NCBI GenBank assembly: GCA_019695035.1
Contig: JAIBAU010000003.1
Span: forward strand, 124,001-188,000
Length of the DNA: 64,000 nucleotides
Source: Caulobacteraceae bacterium
GTDB lineage: Bacteria > Pseudomonadota > Alphaproteobacteria > Caulobacterales > Caulobacteraceae
Direction: 5' to 3'
Shown here: in pieces, positions 29,357 to 37,111 of the stretch
How the letters are laid out: each line of letters begins with the position of its first letter
Numbering within the stretch: the first letter of the stretch is position 1
The notes under the pieces: model-generated
What the model saw: only the letters and a program-made list of their open reading frames with translations
Told to the model about the DNA's origin: nothing
Databases searched by the model: none
Position numbers and translations under genes: made by a program

Positions 29357-29865
29357 GCGACCGGGGCGGCCCAGTCCACGTCGACCCAGCAACTCTTGCT
29401 GGACGCCGGCTCGCCGGGCGTCGGCGGAATGATGCTGACCTTGCCGTCGATGCGGACATGCGCCCCCTCGCCGGCCGTCGTCCCGCCGTCGAGGTGAACC
29501 TTGATGTCGGAGGCGCTGAAGTGGTCCGGGATGTCGTCCATGCGGCCCGGGGACTGGCCGATCTTGAGGGTCAGCCGGGCGTGGGCCGGTTCGGGCCCGG
29601 TTGGAGGGGGGGCCATGACGTTGAAGTCCGCCGGCGGCGTGGCGTCGGCGTAGAGCGCCATGTCGCAGTCGGTCGTCTGGCCGTTGGTCGCATGGCAGAA
29701 GCTGAGCAGGCCGCGGCGATATCGGATGTATCCCTCGAGCCGGACCCGCGAGCCGTCGGGCTGATCGCAGACCGCGGCCACGGTGGTCGGCTTGCCCGGC
29801 TCCGGCGCGGTGGCGGCGCAACTGGCCAGCAGGCCGGCGGCGACGGCGCAGACGATGAGGCGCAT
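29353..29865 (-). CDS. putative lipoprotein of unknown function
   Basis: A 170-residue protein with a lipobox near residue 16 (LLASC after a hydrophobic stretch), then a soluble domain containing DGSRVRLEGYIRY and FCHATNGQTTDC, an OB-fold-like beta pattern with paired cysteines. Downstream of folA on the same strand, 20 bases away, and possibly cotranscribed with it. Confidence 0.78.
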   Translation of the reverse strand: MRLIVCAVAAGLLASCAATAPEPGKPTTVAAVCDQPDGSRVRLEGYIRYRRGLLSFCHATNGQTTDCDMALYADATPPADFNVMAPPPTGPEPAHARLTLKIGQSPGRMDDIPDHFSASDIKVHLDGGTTAGEGAHVRIDGKVSIIPPTPGEPASSKSCWVDVDWAAPVA

Positions 29866-29885
29866 TGTTTTCCCTCCCCAGGACG

Positions 29886-30410
29886 TCAGAGCTTACGGCG
29901 CCGTTCCAGAACCCGGAAGGTGAACGGGTGATCGTCCTTCTCGCCGGCGGGGTGGCTCTCGCGGCGCACTTCCTGGAAGGCGGTCTCGTCGAAGGGCGGC
30001 ATGAGGGTGTCGCCCTCGGGTTCCGCCTCGACCTCGGTCAGGTAGATTCGGGTGGCGCGCGGCAGCACCTGCTCGAACAGGCGCGCGCCGCCGATCACCG
30101 CGACCTCTGACACGCCGTCCTCGATCGCCGTTTCGCGCGCGATCTCAATGGCTTCGTCGAGGCCGACGCAGACCAGAGCTCCCTTGGGGCGAAACTCCGG
30201 ATCGCGGGAAAGCACCACGTTCAGGCGGCCGGGAAGCGGGCGAAGAGGCAGGCTGTCCCAGGTGGCGCGACCCATGATGCAGGGCTTGCCGATGGTGTTG
30301 GCCTTGAACCACTGCAGGTCGGAACGGAGCCGCCAGGGCAGCCGGCCGTCGCGGCCGATCACTCCGTTGCGGGCGCGGGCGACGACGAGGGCGATGTCGG
30401 GAAGCGGCAT
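29886..30410 (-). CDS. folA: dihydrofolate reductase
   Basis: Reduces dihydrofolate to tetrahydrofolate with NADPH. It has 174 residues. Diagnostic blocks: ARNGVIGRDGRLPWRLRSDL (Trp and the catalytic acidic position), FKANTIGKPCIMGRATWDSLP, LPGRLNVVLSR and VIGGARLFEQVLP. Its functional partner thyA lies 3 kb away on the same strand, with accessory material between them. Confidence 0.96.
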   Translation of the reverse strand: MPLPDIALVVARARNGVIGRDGRLPWRLRSDLQWFKANTIGKPCIMGRATWDSLPLRPLPGRLNVVLSRDPEFRPKGALVCVGLDEAIEIARETAIEDGVSEVAVIGGARLFEQVLPRATRIYLTEVEAEPEGDTLMPPFDETAFQEVRRESHPAGEKDDHPFTFRVLERRRKL

Positions 30411-30667
30411 GGGCGGGGTGTGACGGCGACCGGAGCGGCTGGCAAGGGTGGTTTTCGAGAGGCGGGACCGAAAGTCTGCCCTGATCCGGACGCGGAGCGC
30501 AAAGTAATTGTTTTTATGGAAAAAAACTCGGCAAGACGACCCGAAAGCGCGGCCCGATCACTCGATTCTCCGGCGCCTTCGACACCTTCGTCGGCAAGAT
30601 CACCCTGCTTTCCGGTCAAAGGGCGAGCTTGAGGTTTCTGGCCGTCCCGCTCGTCTGCTATAGGCTC

Positions 30668-30686
30668 CGCCGAACGCGGTTCGGCG
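30668..30686. repeat. perfect inverted repeat before the DUF2846-like gene
   Basis: CGCCGAAC-GCG-GTTCGGCG lies between a TATAGG box (30659-30664) and the ribosome site of the gene at 30700. It could be an operator or a 5'-UTR hairpin. The rest of the 30411-30699 gap shows only an AT-rich patch near 30505-30525 and no convincing gene. Confidence 0.5.
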
Positions 30687-30699
30687 AAAGGAAGCGACC

Positions 30700-31284
30700 A
30701 TGAACAAGTACGTCTGGCCGGCGGTCTGGGGCGTCCTCGTCGCCTTCGTGCTGGGCTTCCTGATGAGCCTGGTCAGCGCCGCCGCGCAGGAGCCGATGGG
30801 TTTCGCCGGCTGGTTCCCGCCCACCTTCTTCGGCGCCCTGACGTTCTACCTGCTGGCCAACCTGGCCGGGAACCGCAAGGCGGCCAACGCCACGTCCGCC
30901 GAGCGGGACGCCGCGCTGGCGCTGCGGCCGCCGGCAGGGCAGGGGCAGATCCTGGTCTACCGGGAGGGCTTCGTCGGCAAGGCGGCCGGCCTGAACGTTT
31001 CGGTAGACGGGGCCGTGCGGGTGCAGCTGAAGAGCCCCCGCTTCGTCGTCCTGCCGGTGGCGCCGGGCAACCACACGGTGACCACCGCCTTCGGCGGCCT
31101 GGCGGGGGCGCAGAACAACGCCGGCGAGCAGACCGTCAGCGTCGCCGGCGGCGAGACGGTGGTGCTGCGCGCCACCCTGTCCATGGGGCTCCTGAAGAAT
31201 ACGGTGCGGCTGGAGCGGATGGACGACCACGACGCCGTTCGCCGCCGGCTGCGCGGCGTAACCATGGTGAAGCCGGAGGCCTGA
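30700..31284 (+). CDS. membrane protein with DUF2846-like C-terminal domain
   Basis: A 194-residue protein with two N-terminal membrane spans (VWGVLVAFVLGFLMSLV; FFGALTFYLLANLAG) and a C-terminal beta domain (GQILVYREGFVGKAAGLNV ... SPRFVVLPVAPGNHTVTT) of the DUF2846/PEGA-like kind seen in envelope proteins. Ribosome site GAAAGGAAG; a perfect stem-loop terminator follows at 31296. Function unknown. Confidence 0.8.
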   Translation: MNKYVWPAVWGVLVAFVLGFLMSLVSAAAQEPMGFAGWFPPTFFGALTFYLLANLAGNRKAANATSAERDAALALRPPAGQGQILVYREGFVGKAAGLNVSVDGAVRVQLKSPRFVVLPVAPGNHTVTTAFGGLAGAQNNAGEQTVSVAGGETVVLRATLSMGLLKNTVRLERMDDHDAVRRRLRGVTMVKPEA

Positions 31285-31295
31285 AGGGCGCGGCG

Positions 31296-31326
31296 AACCG
31301 CCCCCGATCTCGCGGGGGCGGTTATT
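31296..31326 (+). terminator. Rho-independent terminator
   Basis: AACCGCCCCCG, loop ATCTCG, CGGGGGCGGTT: an 11-bp perfect stem running into TTATT, 12 bases past the DUF2846-like gene. Confidence 0.75.
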
Positions 31327-31383
31327 GCTGTCGAACACATGCTGGCCGATTGGGACCGAGACGGCGACGAGACCTACGGCGAA

Positions 31384-31920
31384 CTAGCGCGCAAAATTGT
31401 TCGCCGGGTTACCGGGGTCGAGGAGATCAGCGACATCCCGCCCGTGTAGGCAGGCATCTTTGCCGAGCCTGTTTATGTCGGTCGAAAGTTTCATTAGGTC
31501 GCGGACGCTGTAAGCCTTCTCGCGAAGGCCAAGATCGGTCTCGTTGTAGATGAAGCGCTGAAGGGTCCGAATGCCCGGCGTGGCCTCATTGGCCGCGATG
31601 CCGTGGATCACATCGTGACGCAGCTCTTTGAGGGCCATGACGCGGTCGGCAAGCGCGTCGGCTTGCTGACTGAGCGGCGTAAGGATGGAGTGTCCGGCGT
31701 GCGCCTTTCTAAAGAACCTGACCTTCGTCTTGAGCGATGCGGGCATTCGGTTCTCGCCAGGAGGCGGCCCAACCGTTTTCATCACCATTTCATTGGTCAG
31801 ATCCAGCGCCATTTCTAGCAGCGCCCAGCCGATGGAAATCTTCCCGACGATTTCGTGGTAGATTTCTGGAGAGTGAGGATCGAGGCGTGATCGCCCCGTC
31901 AACAGGCCGATAATGTCCAC
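31384..31920 (-). CDS. HEPN-like accessory protein
   Basis: A 178-residue, all-helical, cytosolic protein with no signal or membrane segment. Two features recall HEPN-fold proteins: an early helix WALLEMALDLTNEM and, after a variable middle, LKELRHDVIHG, where Arg101-x4-His106 fits the Rx4-6H ribonuclease motif. The GTG start is preceded by GGAAGG. That start overlaps by eight bases the start of a tiny gene on the other strand, so one of the two starts may be wrong. Codon use looks less GC-biased than neighbouring genes, consistent with acquired DNA. Confidence 0.65.
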   Translation of the reverse strand: MDIIGLLTGRSRLDPHSPEIYHEIVGKISIGWALLEMALDLTNEMVMKTVGPPPGENRMPASLKTKVRFFRKAHAGHSILTPLSQQADALADRVMALKELRHDVIHGIAANEATPGIRTLQRFIYNETDLGLREKAYSVRDLMKLSTDINRLGKDACLHGRDVADLLDPGNPANNFAR

Positions 31921-32059
31921 AAATAAGCCTTCCGAAGAAAACGAGCGCGACGACGCCGAATTCAACCGTGTCCTCGGCAACATGTTGAAAGCGCCGCCCG
32001 CGCCGCACCCCAAGCCGAAGCTCGGAGCGAAGCGCGGACGGCCAATCAAAGCTGACTAG
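31913..32059 (+). CDS. small basic protein, 48 residues
   Basis: Reads MSTNKPSEENERDDAEF, then FNRVLGNMLKAPPAPH and ends PKPKLGAKRGRPIKAD. The acidic start, 'LxxMLxxPP-PHKP' centre and basic RGRP end resemble tiny hypothetical proteins common in alphaproteobacteria. The stop overlaps the stop of the convergent gene at 32056 as CTAG, an arrangement seen repeatedly in this genome. The ribosome site is weak, so coding status is uncertain. Confidence 0.5.
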   Translation: MSTNKPSEENERDDAEFNRVLGNMLKAPPAPHPKPKLGAKRGRPIKAD

Positions 32060-32259
32060 TTCTGAGTCCCGTAGGGGCTCTGGTTCGTCGGCTTGAGAGA
32101 GACGCCCAGCTCGCTCGCCTTGGCCTGAACGGCCTCGGGCGTGCGGCCAAGGTGAAGGCCGAGAACGCGCGTGGGCGTGTTCTCCTTGACCTCCTGCTTG
32201 AGCTGCTTGACGTCAGCGGGGGTCCACGGCTTGCCGTGGTTCTTCGGTGGCTTCGCCAT
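32056..32259 (-). CDS. small SANT/Myb-like helical protein
   Basis: A 67-residue protein, MAKPPKNHGKPWTPADV ... QEVKENTPTRVLGLHLGRTPEAV ... LKPTNQSPYG. The 'W-T-P-x-D/E-V' start and 'R-T-P-x-A-V-x-x-K-A' helix follow a small Myb/SANT-like helix-turn-helix family common in alphaproteobacteria; DNA binding is presumed. A textbook ribosome site AGGAGG lies six bases before the ATG and fixes the start. Confidence 0.8.
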   Translation of the reverse strand: MAKPPKNHGKPWTPADVKQLKQEVKENTPTRVLGLHLGRTPEAVQAKASELGVSLKPTNQSPYGTQN

Positions 32260-32673
32260 AATTGCCTCCTGGGCTGGCGAACAACCGGACTTGACAGGCG
32301 GAAGCTGGCGCGATTCAACCGCGCTTGTAGTCACTACCGACGTCCCCATAGTCCGGTCAGGATCATGATGGGGGCTTCGCCCTAGAGAGGCCCGTCCGAC
32401 GCCACATCGGACGGGTCTTTTCGATTCTAGGTTGAAGCGTCACGGAGGGACTCGTAAGGCGCCGAGCACGGAGAATTCAAGCCCCAAAACACCATACGTG
32501 GTGTGGGCGTGCAAAATCCTTCGAAAATCTTGTGGCCGGCGACCCTCGGACGCTTCGCTTGCCGGTTTCGGCTTACTGCTGCGATTCGGGTTTCAGCTTC
32601 AACCTTGCTCGCATCCACCAGATGCGCTTCGCCTTCTGCCTACGCGTGACAGGCTTCACCAATCCGCCGATAG
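32260..32673. other. gene-free stretch with a terminator and no supported gene
   Basis: Of about 414 bases, the first 60 are the leader of the SANT-like gene on the minus strand. A strong plus-strand terminator lies at 32391-32421. From 32422 to 32673 the sequence is visibly less GC-rich than its surroundings; short open frames there lack ribosome sites and protein-like composition. It looks like degraded acquired DNA. Confidence 0.5.
32391..32421 (+). terminator. strong Rho-independent terminator without an obvious upstream gene
   Basis: CCCGTCCGA, loop CGCCACA, TCGGACGGG, then TCTTTT. The T-run makes it plus-strand specific. The nearest plus-strand gene ends 330 bases upstream, so it may serve an unannotated short RNA. 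Confidence 0.75.
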
Positions 32674-33408
32674 GTGAGGCGCCCCCCGGTCCTCGAACTG
32701 CTCGTCTTCTACCTGCTTTACGTGGCGACCGGCGGGCTCAGCCAGAGTCTGGCCATCATCCCGCGCGTCTCGATCACCTTCTGGCCGCCGGCAGGCATCT
32801 TCCTGGCGACCCTCATCCTGAGCCCCCGGCTCCGCTGGCCCTGGTGGACGGCGGCCGGCTGTGCGGCCGAGCTGACCTGCAATCTTGTCTGGTTCCACAA
32901 TCCGCCTAGCCTCGCCTTTCGGCGAATGCACTGGAGGCCTGCACGGGCGCCTGGCTGCTTCAGCGACGGGGACCGCAGCCCTTTGGGTTCAACGAACTGG
33001 GGGATGTCGTCGCATTTCTCGGCCTGGCCGCCCTGGCGCCGATCGGTGCGGCCACGGTGATCGCCACGACCGACGCCCTGATTGGCAAGCACGAGTTCGC
33101 CTCGGCCTGGGGGCTGGTATGGTTGGGCGACGCAACAGGCCTCTTGATCTCTGGACCGCTCGCGCTCTCGGTGATGGGCGCCTGGCGGGTCCGCAAGTTG
33201 AGTCCCCTGCCCCGGCAGGGCGAAGCCGTGCTCACGGCCATCGTGCTGGTCGGGGTCACGGCGCTGGCGTTCGCGGGCGTGGACCCAGGTTCCGCCCGTA
33301 TTCAAGGACAGGCCCTATTTCTCGAAACCCGTGGATCAGGAGGCCCTGCTGCAGGAAATCCGGCGGGCCTTCGATGGGGCGTCCGGCCAGGCGGTCGGTC
33401 GCGGCTGA
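32674..33408 (+). pseudogene. remnant of a MASE1-domain hybrid sensor kinase
   Basis: Three coding remnants run in order. Frame 1 from 32674: ELLVFYLLYVATGGLSQ ... ITFWPPAGIFLATLIL, the start of a MASE1 membrane sensor domain. About 32905-32935 the reading shifts to another frame and MASE1 continues (EACTGAWLLQRRGPQPFGF ... IATTDALIGKHEFASAW ... GLLISGPLALSV). Near 33290 it returns to the first frame with PYFSKPVDQEALLQEIRRAF, the last helix of a receiver domain, ending at TGA 33406-33408. The histidine kinase core and most of the receiver are missing. Confidence 0.8.
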
Positions 33409-33435
33409 GGCGAGAAGCTCCCGGTCCCGGACCCG

Positions 33436-34302
33436 TCAGACCGCCACCGCCGCCTTGATGTGGGGGTGGGGGTCGTAGCCTTCGAGGGCGAAGTCCTCGT
33501 ATTCGAAGGCGAACAGGTCGTCGCGGTGCGCCACGTACATCACCGGCATCGGCCGGGGCTGGCGCGAGAGCTGCTCTTCGGCCTGCTCAAGGTGGTTCAG
33601 GTAGAGGTGGGCGTCGCCCAGGGTGTGAATGAATTCGCCCGGTTGCAGGCCCGCCACCCGCGCCAGCATGAGGGTCAGCAGGGCGTAGCTGGCGATGTTG
33701 AAGGGCACCCCCAGAAAGACGTCGGCCGAGCGCTGGTAGAGCTGGCAGCTCAGCTTGCCCTCGGCCACGAAGAACTGGAACAGGCAGTGGCAGGGCGGCA
33801 GGGCCATGTCCTCGACATCGGCCGGGTTCCAGGCCGAGACGATGTGGCGGCGACTGTGGGGATTGGTCTTCAGCCCGTGCACCAGCTTTTCGATCTGGTC
33901 GATGGACGAGCCGTCCGGGCTGGCCCACGAGCGCCACTGCTTGCCGTAGACGGGACCCAGCTCGCCGTCCGCGCCGGCCCACTCGTCCCAGATCTTGACC
34001 CCGCGCTCCTGCAGCCAGCGGACATTGGTGTCGCCCCGCAGGAACCAGAGCAATTCGTAGATGATCGACTTGAGATGAAGCTTCTTGGTGGTCAGCAGCG
34101 GGAAGCCGCGCTGCAGGTCGAAGCGCATCTGGCGGCCGAACACCCCGCGGGTGCCCGTGCCGGTGCGGTCGTCGCGGGTCGCGCCGTTGTCGAGGATGTC
34201 GCGCAGCAGCGTCAGGTACTGGAATTCCGGATGCGAGGGATCGACGGCGGGCTGGGCGCCGGTCGCCTCGCGGATCTGGGCCTGCAGGAGTTGCGCGTTC
34301 AT
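33436..34302 (-). CDS. thyA: thymidylate synthase
   Basis: Makes dTMP from dUMP using methylene-tetrahydrofolate, yielding the dihydrofolate that FolA recycles. It has 288 residues. Blocks: [31 protein letters not shown], the active-site Cys171 in [33 protein letters not shown] and [12 protein letters not shown]. The start MNAQLLQAQ gives an N-terminal extension of about 20 residues over the minimal enzyme. Confidence 0.97.
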   Translation of the reverse strand: MNAQLLQAQIREATGAQPAVDPSHPEFQYLTLLRDILDNGATRDDRTGTGTRGVFGRQMRFDLQRGFPLLTTKKLHLKSIIYELLWFLRGDTNVRWLQERGVKIWDEWAGADGELGPVYGKQWRSWASPDGSSIDQIEKLVHGLKTNPHSRRHIVSAWNPADVEDMALPPCHCLFQFFVAEGKLSCQLYQRSADVFLGVPFNIASYALLTLMLARVAGLQPGEFIHTLGDAHLYLNHLEQAEEQLSRQPRPMPVMYVAHRDDLFAFEYEDFALEGYDPHPHIKAAVAV

Positions 34303-34364
34303 GGGACCGACGCTGGGCCCGAATCACCCGGCCCGCCAAGTGCGGCGAAGCGCCCGGCCGGGGG

Positions 34365-34400
34365 AAAAGAAAACGCCCGCCGGGGATAACCCGGCGGGCG
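34365..34400 (-). terminator. Rho-independent terminator of the flagellin gene
   Basis: CGCCCGCCGGG, loop TTATC, CCCGGCGGGCG (11-bp perfect stem) followed on the minus strand by TTTTCTTTT. About 95 bases past the flagellin stop and upstream of thyA, separating the two transcripts. Confidence 0.88.
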
Positions 34401-34495
34401 GTACGCAAAGCAACGGAGACTAAAACGCTTACTGGCGGTGGCGGATAGGAGCCTATCCGCGAGCGGCAAACCCCTTTCACTCAAGGGGCGAACCC

Positions 34496-35329
34496 TTAGG
34501 AGCGGAACAGCGACAGGATCACCTGCGGCGCGGTGTTGGCGATGTTGAGGGCCTGGGCGCCCAGCTGCTGCTGCACCTGCAGGGCCTGCAGGCGCGCGCT
34601 CTCCTTGGCGAGGTCGGCGTCCACCAGGTTGCCGATGCCGCTCTGCAGCACGTCGGTCAGCTTGGAGACGAAGGTGTTGTGGTTCTCGATCTGCTTGGCC
34701 TGGGCGCCGATGTCGCCCATCGCCGTGTTCAGGTTGGTGATCGAGGTGTCGAGCTGGGCCAGCACCGCGGTGGCGTTGGTGGCGGTGTTGATCGAGGAGG
34801 TCGCCGCCATGGTCAGGATCGCCCCGCCCAGCGACAGGTTCTTCACGCCCAGGGTGACGTAGGCGTCGGCGTCGGCGTTGGCCAGGAACTGGATGGAAGC
34901 GGTCAGCGAGCCGTTCAGGATGTTGGCGCCGTCGAACTCGGCGTTGTCCACGATGGAGGCGATCTGGCGCAGCAGGGCCTTGTAGTCGGCGTTGAGGACG
35001 GTGCGCGATTCCGTGCTGATGGACGGGTCCATCGCCGCGACGACCTTCTCCTTGATCTGGGTGAGCAGGTCCGAGACCGATTCGCCGGCCGAGAGCGAGA
35101 CGTCGGCGATGGAGGTCGCCCGGTCCAGGCTCATCTTCACCGCCGAGAGGGCGCCGACGTCGGCGCGCTGGTTCTGGGCCACCGCCCAGATCGACGCATT
35201 GTCCTTGGCCCCGTTGACCTTGAAGCCGGAATTGATCCGGGTCTGGACGTCGGTCAGCTCCTGGTTCGTCTTGTTGAGCTGCTGCAACGCGATCATGGCG
35301 GACGTGTTGGTGTGAACGCTGACCGTCAT
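34496..35329 (-). CDS. flagellin
   Basis: Structural subunit of the flagellar filament, 277 residues, the short Caulobacter type lacking most of the D2/D3 domains. The N-terminal D0/D1 block (SAMIALQQLNKTNQELTDVQ, then AKDNASIWAVAQNQRAD) and the C-terminal one ([19 protein letters not shown], then ALNIAN) are conserved. Its start (MTVSVHTNTSAMIAL) and end (QVILSLFRS) differ from the other flagellin here. No canonical sigma54 site lies in the 154 bases upstream, unlike the paralogue. Confidence 0.95.
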   Translation of the reverse strand: MTVSVHTNTSAMIALQQLNKTNQELTDVQTRINSGFKVNGAKDNASIWAVAQNQRADVGALSAVKMSLDRATSIADVSLSAGESVSDLLTQIKEKVVAAMDPSISTESRTVLNADYKALLRQIASIVDNAEFDGANILNGSLTASIQFLANADADAYVTLGVKNLSLGGAILTMAATSSINTATNATAVLAQLDTSITNLNTAMGDIGAQAKQIENHNTFVSKLTDVLQSGIGNLVDADLAKESARLQALQVQQQLGAQALNIANTAPQVILSLFRS

Positions 35330-35483
35330 GGTCGTCTGTCTCCCGAGGGCGAAACTCAGGACATCACCCTAGGACCGCGTTGGTGTGCGTATGGTTAACG
35401 CCGCACAAACGCATTCTGCCGCGCGGCCGACGGCCTGCGCGGGAGGGAAGACGGTGGCGCCGCAGCGCCGCTGCAGTGGCTCG

Positions 35484-35777
35484 TCAGGCCTTCGTCACGA
35501 TCACCCGGCCCGCCTCGTAGGCGGGGTTGTCACGGAGCTTCAGCACCTCTTCGCGAGGGAACTGGGCGACCACTTCACCGGTCGTCCGGTCCAACGTCTT
35601 GTAGACGTAGCTGCCCGTGTGGGCGTCCTGCTCGATCACCAGGCGGTAGTCGTCGGCTGCGCGGTCGACGGGGGCCGGGGTCTTGCGGGAATTGGCGGAA
35701 GCAGCCGGAGACCCTTGCGGGCCGGACTGGCTCAGCGCCGTGGGAAGGGACGAGATCCTTTCGACATTTGTTGCCAT
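35484..35777 (-). CDS. flaG: FlaG family protein
   Basis: A 97-residue protein. The C-terminal half DYRLVIEQDAHTGSYVYKTLD, then RTTGEVVAQFPREEVLKL, is the FlaG fold; FlaG proteins influence filament length in other bacteria. The N-terminal 40 residues are Ser/Pro-rich and probably disordered. It lies between the two flagellin genes on the same strand, with GGAGAG just before the ATG. Confidence 0.88.
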   Translation of the reverse strand: MATNVERISSLPTALSQSGPQGSPAASANSRKTPAPVDRAADDYRLVIEQDAHTGSYVYKTLDRTTGEVVAQFPREEVLKLRDNPAYEAGRVIVTKA

Positions 35778-35839
35778 CTCTCCAAACGCGGCGTCACGAG
35801 GCCGCGTCTCCTAAAGTCGGGATGCCGGACGCGCCGGCT

Positions 35840-35865
35840 GGAGGCGGACCGCGAGGTCCGCCTCC
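35840..35865. repeat. perfect stem-loop between flagellin and flaG
   Basis: GGAGGCGGACC, loop GCGA, GGTCCGCCTCC: an 11-bp perfect hairpin starting 16 bases past the upstream flagellin stop. It has no T-run on either strand, so it fits an mRNA-stabilising or partial-termination element better than a classical terminator. Confidence 0.65.
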
Positions 35866-35880
35866 GTCCGTTCGGTCGCC

Positions 35881-36705
35881 TTAGCGGAACAGGCCGAGCA
35901 GGCTCGACGCCGACGAGTTGGCGATCGAGAGGGCCTGGATGCCCAGTTGCTGCTTGGTCTGCAGAGCCTGCAGGCGGGCGCTTTCCTTCGCCAGGTCGGC
36001 GTCGACGAGGTTGCCCACGCCGGCGTCGAGGCTGTCCTGCAGCTTCGTGATGAAGTTCAGGTGGGTCTCGAGCGACTTCGAGGCCGTGCCGAGGCGCGAC
36101 AGCGAAGCCGAGACGTTGGCGATCGAGGTGTCGACCGTACCCGCGAGGGTCAGGGCGATGGTGGCCGTGTTGAACGAGGCGGTCGCGGCCAGGGTGACGA
36201 CAGAGCCGCCCAGAGCCATGATTTCCGCCCGCACGGTCAGCTTCGAGGAACCGGCCGAGTTGGCCAGGGCCTCGACCGAGGTCGCGCCGGTGTTCAGGAG
36301 GTTCTTGCCGTTGAAGGTGGCGTTGGTGACGACCTTGGCCAGCTGGTCACGCAGGGCCTTGAAGTCTTCGTTGAGGGCCGAGCGGCTGGTGGAGCTCAGC
36401 GAGGTGTCGGCGGCGGCGAGAGCCTTTTCCTTCATCTGCACGAGCAGATCGGAAACAGTTTCACCGGCGGCGATCGAAACGTCAGCGACCGACTGGCCGC
36501 GCTGAAGGGAGTCCTTCACCGCGTTCAGGGCGCCGATTTCCGCGCGCTGCGACTGGGCGATGGCCCAGATGGCGCCGTTGTCCTTCGCGCTTCCCACCTT
36601 CTTGCCGGTGTTGATGCGGTCCTGGACTTGAGCGAGCTGGTTGTTGGTGACGTTGAGGTTTTGCAGCGCAACCATGGCGCCGATGTTCGTGTTCACAGAG
36701 TTCAT
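35881..36705 (-). CDS. flagellin
   Basis: Filament subunit, 274 residues. N-terminal D0/D1: [18 protein letters not shown], then [21 protein letters not shown]-terminal: [19 protein letters not shown], then [16 protein letters not shown]. The long conserved leader (about 60 bases) has the ribosome site AAGAAGGA. A near-perfect sigma54 promoter (36779-36793) and three upstream palindromes give this copy the regulatory setup of a late flagellar gene. Confidence 0.96.
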   Translation of the reverse strand: MNSVNTNIGAMVALQNLNVTNNQLAQVQDRINTGKKVGSAKDNGAIWAIAQSQRAEIGALNAVKDSLQRGQSVADVSIAAGETVSDLLVQMKEKALAAADTSLSSTSRSALNEDFKALRDQLAKVVTNATFNGKNLLNTGATSVEALANSAGSSKLTVRAEIMALGGSVVTLAATASFNTATIALTLAGTVDTSIANVSASLSRLGTASKSLETHLNFITKLQDSLDAGVGNLVDADLAKESARLQALQTKQQLGIQALSIANSSASSLLGLFR

Positions 36706-36778
36706 GTGAACGGGTCCTTCTTCTGGATGTCCGACGCCGTTTTGGCTGCCGGGGACATTTTGTCCGAGGCTGGAAGAA

Positions 36779-36793
36779 GCAATCCGGGGGCCA
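36779..36793 (-). promoter_or_regulatory. sigma54 promoter of the flagellin gene
   Basis: Minus strand TGGC-CCCCGGA-TTGC has the -24 GG and -12 GC elements at exact spacing (consensus TGGC-N7-TTGC). Transcription would start near 36767, leaving a leader of about 60 bases before the flagellin ATG. Confidence 0.8.
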
Positions 36794-36868
36794 CTCGGGC
36801 CAATCTGGATCGAACGGCTAATTCCTTGAAAAAACGCTGTTAGTTTGCCTTAACCATGGTCCGGCCCC

Positions 36869-36934
36869 GGCAGGATTTGCCGGGCGCGCGACCGGTACGG
36901 CAGAAGTTGCCGGGCGCCATGGGCAGGAACTGCC
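36869..36934. promoter_or_regulatory. three palindromic sites, candidate FlbD/ftr enhancer array
   Basis: Three copies of GGCAG-N3-(C/T)TGCC-like palindromes: GGCAGGATTTGCC (36869-36881), GGCAGAAGTTGCC (36899-36911) and GGCAGGAACTGCC (36922-36934); the first two also share the flank CGGGCGC. They lie about 100-165 bases upstream of the flagellin sigma54 start, the normal distance for a sigma54 activator, and resemble Caulobacter ftr elements (CGGC-AAAnn-GCCG class) bound by FlbD. Confidence 0.6.
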
Positions 36935-37085
36935 GCCGCGACGGCCGGCGCGCGTCGCGGGCGTTCCGAAGGTCGGAGCCGGGGCGGCGGGCCGTCCGGA
37001 GCGGCCTCCGCGGATGCGGCCCGAGGCCCTGTGCTGCAAGGGGTTTCACGCGCGCCCTCGCGCGGGCGCGCCGATTCACGGTCCG

Positions 37086-37101
37086 TGGCGGGGTTCCTGC
37101 A
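37086..37101 (+). promoter_or_regulatory. possible sigma54 promoter of the FlaEY-like gene
   Basis: TGGC-GGGGTTC-CTGCA keeps GG-N10-GC spacing with one deviation at -12. The predicted start falls at about 37112, on the GTG start codon, so it would produce a leaderless or nearly leaderless mRNA. Weak on its own; the shared enhancer array raises the odds. Confidence 0.35.
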
Positions 37102-37111
37102 TGGCCGGGGC

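Noticed and set aside
30359-30632. Two overlapping short frames between folA and the DUF2846-like gene
   Set aside because: Low-complexity products, no ribosome sites, and one overlaps the folA start.
32432-32909. Short plus-strand frames upstream of and across the MASE1 remnant
   Set aside because: The protein-like signal is in another frame; these products lack any domain pattern.
35330-35480. Sigma54 site sought before the flagellin at 34496-35329
   Set aside because: No GG-N10-GC arrangement exists in this stretch; other promoter guesses were too weak to list.
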